The notes beneath the pieces were generated by a model, which was not told where the DNA came from, ran no database searches, and saw only the letters and a program-made list of their open reading frames with translations. A stretch of 64,000 bases of DNA, from NCBI GenBank assembly GCA_014584705.1, contig JACTMJ010000020.1, positions 62,001 to 126,000 of the forward strand, read 5' to 3'. The DNA is from Acidobacteriota bacterium (GTDB lineage: Bacteria > Acidobacteriota > Terriglobia > Bryobacterales > Bryobacteraceae). The translations under genes were made by a program, and so were the position numbers. Shown here piece by piece: positions 57,434 through 64,000 of this stretch (position 1 is the first letter of the stretch; every line of letters begins with the position of its first letter).

Positions 57434-59215
57434 GTGTTGTGCTGTCGAGTGTTTGGAACGTTTCGGCTCTGCCTGAGTCTGCTGGTGCTGTCCCTGAGCA
57501 TCGCCCTTCCCATGATTGGAGCCGCACCCAAGCTGACATTTCTTCCCGTGGCTCCCGTCCCTGGTTTCGAAGACGCCGTGGCAAAAGACGCGCTTCGCTA
57601 TCTCTGCTCGCAGGATTTGGAGCAGTTGCGGGAACATTTCACGAAGAAACGCCTTCCTTTCGTCGATACCATGGTCTCCCGGAAGCAGAAGCGCTACTGC
57701 CATATCTACTACGAGCCATCGGTAGCCGGTTTCCGGGCGTACACGGAATCGAATCGTGTGGAAGGCCTTGTGTTTACCGTGGATTCGCGCCGATTTCTGG
57801 CCCGGGGCGATACGGGCATGGGCGACAGCCTGGACGTCGCGAAGAGCATTCTGGAGACGGTGGAACGGCCGCTCGACGTCTCCATTCAGAGCAAGGCGGA
57901 AGTCTCCGCTAAGTGGCGGAACGCGGCGCTCGCGGGTTTTCTCCCGAACCGTTCCCACCGCATCCACCTTCGGGATAACCCGACCGACCGGCCCAACGTC
58001 TGGGCTCAGGATTACATCAAGAGCGGCGACGTCTCCGGAAAGCCGCACACGCTGGTGACCTGGAAATCTTACGAGGGAAAGGGCAAACACGGCGAAGCGT
58101 TCGACGCGCTCCTCAAGTCTCTGGAATCCGAGGGCTGGTATCGCTCGAAGCTCAGTTGGGACGGCGGCGATATCCAGTTCGGGGCAAATCCACGCATTCC
58201 AGGCCGCATTATCCTGTTTTATGGAGATTCCGCGCGCTTGTACTGGGGACAATCTCTGAAACCCGCGGAATACGAATACGTCCTCAAACTCGAATTTGGC
58301 GCGGATGATGCCATGGACCTGTCCGGTCTGGCAACGCATATCGACTATTTCGTATCGATTCTTCCCGACGGCAGGACGCTGATGGTCTCGCGGGAGATGC
58401 GGAACAACCTCGAACTCTGCCAGACCGCAATCAACGTTCTCATCGGGCGCTTTGGCCCAAACCCCTTGTTCCTGAAGCTGAAGGAGCAATTTGCCACGGA
58501 AGAGAGCGCCTTCGGTTCCGGGAAACCGGAGACACTTACCCTGCTGGCCGAAGCCCGAAAAACGCTCTCATCCTGGGACCCGCTGGTGAAAGTTGACGTG
58601 TTCGAAAGATTCAGCACGTATTGGAACAAGTACTGCCAGGAAGACGAATCTCTCTGCACATCCGGTGAGGGGTTCGAGTTCATGCTCGAGAGGAATCCCG
58701 CGCTTGCAAAGGACTGGGTTGCCGAAGCAACGCTTCTCAAGTCCGCGCCCCATCTCGCGGCTTCGCTGGTCGCACTGCTCGCCGGCCAGTTGGAGATCGA
58801 CGGAAGCGCGCGCGACAGGCTCGCGGAGTCGAAGATCCGTGAACTGCGGAAGCGGGGCTTCGACATTGTGGAAGTGCCTCAGATCATGGGGGATGCCACC
58901 GGAGAGATTCGATGGGCTGGAATCAGCTATGTGAACTCCGCCATCATTGACAATTTCGTCTTTGTCCCCGCGTTTGCGTTAGGTGAGGCGGAGAACGAGA
59001 TCATGGAAAAACTCCAGCGGGAACTGCCGCCGCCGTTCGTGGTGGTTCCCGTTTACGCACGCAATACGCTGGTGCTCAACGGCGGCGTCCATTGCGTCGT
59101 CGGCTTCCGCCGAACGCCGGAGAGCAGCGTTCCTAAGATAACCGAGACCATACATTCTTCCAAGCCACGCCCCGCAGCGCACGTGGATCGGAACCCGGCG
59201 CTCGTCAGCCAGTAG
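57434..59215 (+). CDS. Secreted peptidyl-arginine-deiminase-like enzyme (guanidino-modifying superfamily)
   Basis: 593 residues from GTG 57434, which has TGAGGAGAT 8 nt upstream; an ATG at 57386 is in frame but lacks a ribosome site. A signal peptide follows (FRLCLSLLVLSLSIALPMIG). Active-site candidates of the PAD/agmatine-deiminase fold: D193 (NVWAQDYIKSGD), H302 and D304 (LATHIDYFVSILPDG, like the PAD HVDEF block) and C554 (LNGGVHCVVGFRR). A KLSWDGGDIQFGANPRIPGR segment adds the GGD-type motif. Length and the HxDxF/GxVHC pattern fit protein-arginine deiminases (PF03068) better than small agmatine deiminases. It would convert Arg side chains to citrulline outside the cytoplasm; unproven. 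DUF2961 gene follows. Confidence 0.75.
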   Translation: MLCCRVFGTFRLCLSLLVLSLSIALPMIGAAPKLTFLPVAPVPGFEDAVAKDALRYLCSQDLEQLREHFTKKRLPFVDTMVSRKQKRYCHIYYEPSVAGFRAYTESNRVEGLVFTVDSRRFLARGDTGMGDSLDVAKSILETVERPLDVSIQSKAEVSAKWRNAALAGFLPNRSHRIHLRDNPTDRPNVWAQDYIKSGDVSGKPHTLVTWKSYEGKGKHGEAFDALLKSLESEGWYRSKLSWDGGDIQFGANPRIPGRIILFYGDSARLYWGQSLKPAEYEYVLKLEFGADDAMDLSGLATHIDYFVSILPDGRTLMVSREMRNNLELCQTAINVLIGRFGPNPLFLKLKEQFATEESAFGSGKPETLTLLAEARKTLSSWDPLVKVDVFERFSTYWNKYCQEDESLCTSGEGFEFMLERNPALAKDWVAEATLLKSAPHLAASLVALLAGQLEIDGSARDRLAESKIRELRKRGFDIVEVPQIMGDATGEIRWAGISYVNSAIIDNFVFVPAFALGEAENEIMEKLQRELPPPFVVVPVYARNTLVLNGGVHCVVGFRRTPESSVPKITETIHSSKPRPAAHVDRNPALVSQ

Positions 59216-59296
59216 GAACCGTGCGGGAGGCAAAGGATTCCGGGCCGGGTACCCGCGGAGTTTTGCACGCTCGCGGGGCTACGGTAGCATCGGAGC

Positions 59297-60493
59297 ATGC
59301 TCTATCGCGCACTCCTATGTGTTCTTGTCGCCAGCCTGCTGCCGGCGCTGGCCTCTGACCTGGCCAAGCGCCGTCCTGGAGCGCATACCCGCTGGTCCTC
59401 GTTTGAGAACCCGACGGCCGGCAAAGGCGTTGGAGGCAGCGAGAACCGGGGAGCCAAGGGGCATGCCTTTGACTCGATTGCCGCGGGAGAGACCAAGACC
59501 CTGCTCTCCGTCACCGGGCCCGGCGAGATCCGGCGCATCTGGGCTACGATCAAAGACCGCGACCCCGAGATGCTTCGATCGCTCCGCCTGGACATTTACT
59601 GGGATGGCAAGCGCACGCCCGCCGTCTCCGTACCCTTCGGCGATTTCTTTGGTGCCATCTTGGGCCGGTTCGGACCGTTCGAGAGCGAACTGTTCTCCAG
59701 CCCCGAAGGCCGCTCGTTCAACTGCTACATTCCTATGCCTTTTCGCAGCGGCGCGCGAGTGACCGTGACGAATGAATCCAGCCGAAACATCACGCATTTC
59801 TTTTATGACATTGACCTGCTGGCGCTCGACAAGCCGGACCCGGATTCGCTCTACTTCCACGCCGTCTGGCGGCGGGAGCGCTGGACCACGCTGGGACGCG
59901 ACTTCGAACTGCTCCCGCAGGTTCGCGGCGAGGGCAGATTCCTCGGTGTGCATGTGGGCGTGATGACCCATCCGGACAATATCGGCTGGTGGGGCGAGGG
60001 CGAAGTGAAAATGTACATGGACGGAGACCGGGAATTGCCCACCATCGTCGGCACCGGAACTGAAGACTACATCGGCACCGGCTGGGGCCAAGGCGTCTAC
60101 AAGCACCGGTATCAGGGGAGCACCGTTTCGGACAACAAGACCGGCCAGTATGCGTTCTACCGCTACCACATCCCCGACCCCGTCTATTTCCACCAGGAAC
60201 TGCGCGTGACCATGCAGCAGATTGGCGGCGACACGAAGGCGAAGATGATCGCCATGCAGAAGAGAGGCGTGGCCATGCGCCCGGTGAGTATCGATGAGGG
60301 GGGAAAGCTTACCGGACTGAACAAGCCCGGGGAGGCTGTGCAGTTGGATACGCTGAAGGCTCCCGACGATGCCTGGGTGAACGTCTACCGGCGCGACGAC
60401 TGGTCGGCGGTGGCATTGTTCTACCTGGATTCGCCGGAGAACGGGCTTCCCCCCTTGGCATCGGTGGAGAAGCGGACGGAAGCCCTGCGGTAG
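59297..60493 (+). CDS. Secreted DUF2961 protein (GH172-like)
   Basis: 398 residues with a Sec signal (MLYRALLCVLVASLLPALAS). The family core is strong: RWSSFENPTAGKGVGGSENR, GPGEIRRIWATIKDRDPEML, VSVPFGDFFGAI, FFYDIDLLAL, GWWGEGEVKMYMDGDRELPT and IVGTGTEDYIGTGWGQGVY, with the conserved acidic residues of the jelly-roll active site. Characterised GH172 members are alpha-D-fructofuranosidase/difructose-dianhydride or arabinofuranan enzymes, so a glycoside hydrolase acting outside the inner membrane is likely. Same direction as the deiminase-like gene upstream and GltS downstream. Confidence 0.9.
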   Translation: MLYRALLCVLVASLLPALASDLAKRRPGAHTRWSSFENPTAGKGVGGSENRGAKGHAFDSIAAGETKTLLSVTGPGEIRRIWATIKDRDPEMLRSLRLDIYWDGKRTPAVSVPFGDFFGAILGRFGPFESELFSSPEGRSFNCYIPMPFRSGARVTVTNESSRNITHFFYDIDLLALDKPDPDSLYFHAVWRRERWTTLGRDFELLPQVRGEGRFLGVHVGVMTHPDNIGWWGEGEVKMYMDGDRELPTIVGTGTEDYIGTGWGQGVYKHRYQGSTVSDNKTGQYAFYRYHIPDPVYFHQELRVTMQQIGGDTKAKMIAMQKRGVAMRPVSIDEGGKLTGLNKPGEAVQLDTLKAPDDAWVNVYRRDDWSAVALFYLDSPENGLPPLASVEKRTEALR

Positions 60494-60636
60494 CGGGTTC
60501 GGCCCTTCACACCGCGAACGCGAATTCGCGTTACCCTGGAGAATCCGCGCTGCTCGCCGTCGGCCGGAACGCTTGATTCCCGGGCCGGATGCGGCGTCGT
60601 CAAGCAATCTTAGACGCGGCACTCCATCACCACGCC

Positions 60637-61863
60637 ATGACCACGCTCAAACTCGATTCGATTCAGGTACTGGCAATCTCCGGATTCGGAATCGCCGTCG
60701 GTGTGTACCTGAAGCGCTGGATTCCTTTCATCGAGCGCGTGAACGTCCCCACGTCGGTGGCCGGAGGGCTGGTGTTTTCGCTGCTCATCCTCGGGCTCCG
60801 GGATCGCGTGATCAATTTCGAGATGGATCTCGTGCTGCAACGGGTTCTGATGATCGCCTTCTTCACCACGGTGGGGATGGGCGCCAGCATGCGTCTGCTG
60901 AAGGTGGGCGGAAGATTGATGGCGGTCTTCTTCGGGATCGCATCGCTGGGTGCGCTGCTCGAGAACATCGTGGGCGTGGGGCTGGCAAAACTGCTTGGCC
61001 TCAATCCGCTCATCGGCTTGGTGGCGGGGTCCGTTTCGATGGCGGGCGGGCCGGCGACCGCGCTGGCTTTCGGCGGCACCTTTGAGGAATGGGGCGTCGA
61101 AAGCGCGACGGTGCTCGGCGTAGCGGCCGCAATGGCAGGGATCGTCAGCGGAGGCCTCCTGGGCGGCTTCGTGGGCGGCGGGATCATTGAGGGAAAACGC
61201 CTGCGGCCCGCCTCGATCGGCGATGGCGGCGCTGCCGCCCGGATCGATTCCGCCGACATCGCGCCGCCTCCGGAATCCTCCGGCGCGAACGAGTCCATCA
61301 TGATGAACGCGCTGGTGATTGCTGTAGCCATGGGGCTGGGCACGCTGGTGAGCCTGGGGCTGAACGCGGGAGCGGCCGGGCTGGGCATCCGGCTGATTCT
61401 GCCGGAGTATATCGGTGCGATGATCGCCGCGGCGTTCATCCGCAACCTCGACGATTCCTTCCGTTTTCTTCGAATCTCTCAGGAACGGGTGGATGAACTG
61501 GGCAACGTCGCGCTGAACCTGTTTATCGTGATGGCCCTGCTCACCCTGCGCCTGTGGGAGTTGTTCAATCTCGCGCTTCCGGTGCTGATGATCATCACCG
61601 CCCAAGTGCTGCTGGTTTGGGCGATGGCGCGCTTTCTGGTCTACTCGCTGATGGGCCGCGACTTCGACAGCGCCGTTGCGAGCGGCGGCTTCTGCGGCTT
61701 CATGCTGGGCACCACCGCCAATGCTCTCTCTTCCATGGAAGTGCTTACCTCGAAGTATGGAGCCGCGCCGCGAACCGTGATTATCGTCTCACTCACCGGC
61801 GCTTTTCTGATCGATTTCACGAACGCCGCCATCGTCACGGCGATGGCGAACTGGCTGCGCTAG
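60637..61863 (+). CDS. gltS: Sodium/glutamate symporter GltS
   Basis: 408 residues from ATG 60637. About ten membrane helices in two inverted repeats: TLKLDSIQVLAISGFGIAVG and YLKRWIPFIERVNVPTSVAG then GLVFSLLIL, VGMGASMRLLKVGGRLM, LGLNPLIGLVAGSVSMAGGP then ATALAFG (the first substrate hairpin, GSVSMAGGPAT), and GFCGFMLGTTANALSSMEVL (the second). These are the GltS signature loops. Imports glutamate with Na+ at the inner membrane. No obvious operon partner; the upstream gene ends 143 bp before. Confidence 0.93.
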   Translation: MTTLKLDSIQVLAISGFGIAVGVYLKRWIPFIERVNVPTSVAGGLVFSLLILGLRDRVINFEMDLVLQRVLMIAFFTTVGMGASMRLLKVGGRLMAVFFGIASLGALLENIVGVGLAKLLGLNPLIGLVAGSVSMAGGPATALAFGGTFEEWGVESATVLGVAAAMAGIVSGGLLGGFVGGGIIEGKRLRPASIGDGGAAARIDSADIAPPPESSGANESIMMNALVIAVAMGLGTLVSLGLNAGAAGLGIRLILPEYIGAMIAAAFIRNLDDSFRFLRISQERVDELGNVALNLFIVMALLTLRLWELFNLALPVLMIITAQVLLVWAMARFLVYSLMGRDFDSAVASGGFCGFMLGTTANALSSMEVLTSKYGAAPRTVIIVSLTGAFLIDFTNAAIVTAMANWLR

Positions 61864-61957
61864 GCAAGCCGATTTCCGGCCTGGGTTCCACGCAGCGCGC
61901 GGCGAACGGGAGCGGAACGAAATCCCGGCCGGATTTCATGCGTATGATAGGGTACCG

Positions 61958-62737
61958 ATGTTCATGGTGATTCGATTCCTCCCGTTCCTGTTGCTTGCAC
62001 TGCCCCTCTTCGCGGCGGGCGTTGCACCCGAATCCGCGGCTGCTTTCAAAGCCTACGACCGGAAGGTGGAGCAGGAGATTCGCGCTCGCATCGCCTCAGG
62101 GCGGATCGTTTCGCTGCGAGAGCGGGTGAAGCGCAACGGAGGGAAAGCGATTGTCGAATCCGGTGCGGAACCGAACCCCAACGACGTCGGTTCCGCCTAC
62201 ATCCACGATTGGCTGGGCGCGATCTTTATTCCGGGCGGCACCGCCGCCGGGGTGAAGACGGTGCTTCAGAATTTTGACCGGCACAAGGACTACTATCAGC
62301 CGGAAGTGATCGGATCGAAGGTGCTTTCGAAGAATGGCGACGAGTTTCATTCGGCCTTGCGGCTGCGCAAGAAAAAGATCCTCACCGTGATTCTTTCGAG
62401 CGAATACACAACGCGGTTTACCGATCTCTCTCCCCTGGCGGGCTACTCCATTGCCCGCTCCACCAAGATGAGCGAAGTGGAGAACCCCGGCACCGCGGGC
62501 GAGCGCGAACTGCCGCCCGGCGAGGGACAGGGCTTCCTCTGGAATCTGAATTCGTACTGGAGTTGGGAGGAGCGGGAGGGAGGCGTTTATGTGGAATGCC
62601 GCGCCATCTCGCTTTCCCGCGACGTGCCCACGGGGCTGGGCTGGATGATCAATCCGATCATTCGGGACTTGCCGAAAGAGTCTCTCGAAGCCACTCTGAT
62701 CAATACCAGGAAAGCGGTGCTCGCCGCACAGCGCTAA
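61958..62737 (+). CDS. Exported START/SRPBCC-like protein of unknown function
   Basis: 259 residues with a Sec signal (MFMVIRFLPFLLLALPLFAA). The mature protein reads IHDWLGAIFIPGGTAAGVKT, YYQPEVIGSKVLSKNG, FHSALRLRKKKILTVILSSE, and, near the end, GVYVECRAISLSRDVPTGLG then WMINPIIRDLPKESLEATLI with a final helix. The beta-grip-with-long-C-terminal-helix order looks like a START/SRPBCC lipid-binding fold and recurs in Acidobacteria secreted proteins. No catalytic motif is known, so the function is left open. Confidence 0.7.
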   Translation: MFMVIRFLPFLLLALPLFAAGVAPESAAAFKAYDRKVEQEIRARIASGRIVSLRERVKRNGGKAIVESGAEPNPNDVGSAYIHDWLGAIFIPGGTAAGVKTVLQNFDRHKDYYQPEVIGSKVLSKNGDEFHSALRLRKKKILTVILSSEYTTRFTDLSPLAGYSIARSTKMSEVENPGTAGERELPPGEGQGFLWNLNSYWSWEEREGGVYVECRAISLSRDVPTGLGWMINPIIRDLPKESLEATLINTRKAVLAAQR

Positions 62738-62775
62738 TCTCTCGGCACGCTCATGGACGCCGGAGAACGTGCGGC

Positions 62776-63732
62776 TCACGATTGCGGCGTCGTGCCCGCC
62801 AGCAGGCGCGCGACCCGCTCGGCATTCTCCCGCATTTCGTCTTTGTACCGGGGGAACATCCCCACGATCACGGCATCGCTCGGCTTGATGTTGGAGTAGG
62901 CAAACGCGAACGCCTCGTCCAGCGCCTTAGGATTGCCGATCGCCCGGCCGGCGCCGAGGATCTTGAACGCGAAGCACGGCTTTTGCGTCTTGCGCACCAT
63001 CGCCGTCATCCGCGCGGGATCCCCTTCCATAAAAGCCTCGCCCAAGGGGGCCTCGCCAAACTCCGCGCGCGTTTCTTCCCGCGTCCGGCTCACGTGGTAG
63101 AGGCAGGTCATGTAGAAATCCACTTTCCAGCCACGCTCCTCAATGTATGCGAGCACCCTAGGGTTATGCATGGAAACGCCACCGGGCACTCCGGCGTCCC
63201 GCACCGCTTTCACGAAGTCGTGAACGACGTGCATCTCGCCGTTGCGGAAGCGGGTGTCGGTCCGGTTCCCATGATGAGCAATGCCGAGCGGCTTCAGCTT
63301 GGCCATCTCACGAATGAGTTTCCAATCCGTCATCAAGGCAAAATCGCCAAGCAGCAGCCAGTTCATCCTGCCGCCTTCGTCGCGATAGCGCTTCAGGTCT
63401 TCGATGGTCGGATCGTTGTAATGCACTTGCCAGGTGTTGATCCCCGCCGCTTCGGCGCGATGGAGCGTCCGGACGCGGTTCTCCCCGGTCATCCAGTCTT
63501 TCATCGTGCGGTCAAGAATAGAGTTGAAATGGGAATAGCCGTAGAGCGGATTGGAGCCGATCAGCAGCCTCGTGATCCGGGTACCGTGGAAATCCACCGT
63601 CGGGATGGGAACGGGAGAAACAATCGTGGCATTGGTCCCGCTCCCGCCCTCGATCGGAAACGGCGCGGAAGCCGCCGCTCCAACCGCGGCCATCTCCTTG
63701 AAGAAGAGCCTCCGGGACGAACTCCGCGCCAT
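62776..63732 (-). CDS. Tat-exported TIM-barrel-like protein (aldo/keto-reductase-related)
   Basis: 318 residues from ATG 63732, start of a twin-arginine-like signal (ARSSSRRLFFKEMAAVGAAA). FHGTRITRLLIGSNPLYGYS resembles the start of aldo/keto-reductase-like barrels. RTLHRAEAAGINTWQVHYND and VVHDFVKAVRDAGVPGGVSM are repeated beta-alpha units. The C-terminal AFAYSNIKPSDAVIVGMFPR resembles the NADP-phosphate-side loop. The catalytic Tyr/Lys/His set is not fully evident, so enzyme activity is unsure. Family common in Planctomycetes and Acidobacteria with unknown roles. Convergent with the START-like gene, 38 bp apart. Confidence 0.75.
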   Translation of the reverse strand: MARSSSRRLFFKEMAAVGAAASAPFPIEGGSGTNATIVSPVPIPTVDFHGTRITRLLIGSNPLYGYSHFNSILDRTMKDWMTGENRVRTLHRAEAAGINTWQVHYNDPTIEDLKRYRDEGGRMNWLLLGDFALMTDWKLIREMAKLKPLGIAHHGNRTDTRFRNGEMHVVHDFVKAVRDAGVPGGVSMHNPRVLAYIEERGWKVDFYMTCLYHVSRTREETRAEFGEAPLGEAFMEGDPARMTAMVRKTQKPCFAFKILGAGRAIGNPKALDEAFAFAYSNIKPSDAVIVGMFPRYKDEMRENAERVARLLAGTTPQS

Positions 63733-63897
63733 ATTCGCCTCCTGCATCGCCAACACTTAATCGGATGTGATTATCCTATTATCTCCCGAGTCTCGTTCGG
63801 TTGCCAGCGGAAAGTTCGCGGTTTCTCCAATCCAACCTAAGGCAGTCGACATTGGATGCCGATTGGAGTGATCTCCCGGTACCATGAAGAAGTGACT

Positions 63898-64000
63898 ATG
63901 AATCCCGCAACCGATCACCCGGTTCCCAAGAGGGAGGTCCGCGAAACGGACACGAACCTCCTTCGCTATATCAATTTGAAGTTAGCGGCGCTGGGCCAGC
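63898..64000 (+). CDS. Start of a gene cut by the right window edge
   Basis: ATG 63898 opens a frame reading MNPATDHPVPKREVRETDTN then LLRYINLKLAALGQ up to the last base without a stop. Composition is protein-like and helical. A short ATG-to-TGA frame lies just upstream (63884-63895). Too little is present to name it. Confidence 0.5.
   Translation, partial: MNPATDHPVPKREVRETDTNLLRYINLKLAALGQ

Noticed and set aside
57290-58489. 399-codon minus-strand open frame opposite the deiminase-like gene
   Set aside because: The plus frame has a ribosome site, signal peptide and catalytic motifs; the minus frame has no recognisable features.
1-64000. CRISPR array, rRNA operon, insertion sequences or integrase
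   Set aside because: No regularly spaced repeats, rRNA signatures, transposase or integrase motifs were seen in any frame I read.

Overview
The window is a GC-rich bacterial chromosome segment with no rRNA, convincing tRNA, CRISPR array or insertion sequence. The gene content points to an Acidobacteriota member close to Bryobacterales/Solibacter. The indicators are a secreted protein with a Solibacter-type (TIGR03437-like) domain at 31.5-33.2 kb, an Oar-type TonB-dependent receptor with an N-terminal carboxypeptidase-regulatory domain, a kinase-like/PD40 propeller fusion, many Tat-exported enzymes (two sulfatases, DUF1080, FAH, Gfo/Idh/MocA), a DUF2961 protein and bshC. This taxonomic call is inference from gene families, not from a marker gene.

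Layout. 0-8.1 kb: cell-envelope genes (a DUF4139 protein cut by the window edge, a YjbQ-type protein, a beta-barrel protein, a single-domain response regulator, a barrel-less POTRA protein) and an M28 peptidase. 8.0-15.8 kb: a flagellar basal-body/export operon on the minus strand, flgB-flgC-fliE-fliF-fliG-fliH-fliI-fliJ. Its fliG/fliH junction is duplicated and its fliH/fliI junction is present three times, leaving mini-ORFs that join the start of the downstream gene to the end of the upstream gene. 16-30.8 kb: a parvulin isomerase, bacillithiol gene bshC, Tat-exported FAH and DUF1080 proteins, a lipoprotein, a pseudokinase-propeller receptor, LolA-like and S41 proteins, gatB, and a small redox cluster (cupin, ferredoxin, Crp/Fnr regulator, polyferredoxin membrane protein) with a Crp/Fnr-type operator.

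30.8-37.6 kb: a Solibacter-type secreted protein and two convergent sulfatases. They are flanked by inverted copies of a structured intergenic repeat whose 15-bp palindromes differ by a compensatory base-pair swap. 37.6-48.7 kb: a catabolic island made of two divergent arms. Minus arm: HpaI-type aldolase, TonB receptor, five-bladed-propeller glycosidase-like protein, SSS symporter. Plus arm: C45 hydrolase, IclR regulator, AGE epimerase. Two similar 17-bp palindromes of the IclR-operator type lie in the divergent promoter region and in front of the receptor gene. The arrangement suggests one regulated route for uptake, epimerisation and aldol cleavage of an unknown (perhaps N-acylated) sugar or sugar acid.

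49.2-64 kb: secreted or membrane proteins (an FG-GAP propeller, AsmA-like, Gfo/Idh/MocA, an M14 peptidase fused to an alpha/beta hydrolase, a peptidyl-arginine-deiminase-like enzyme, a DUF2961/GH172 protein, a GltS symporter, an unknown START-like secreted protein and a Tat-exported TIM-barrel-like protein). A gene start is cut by the right edge.
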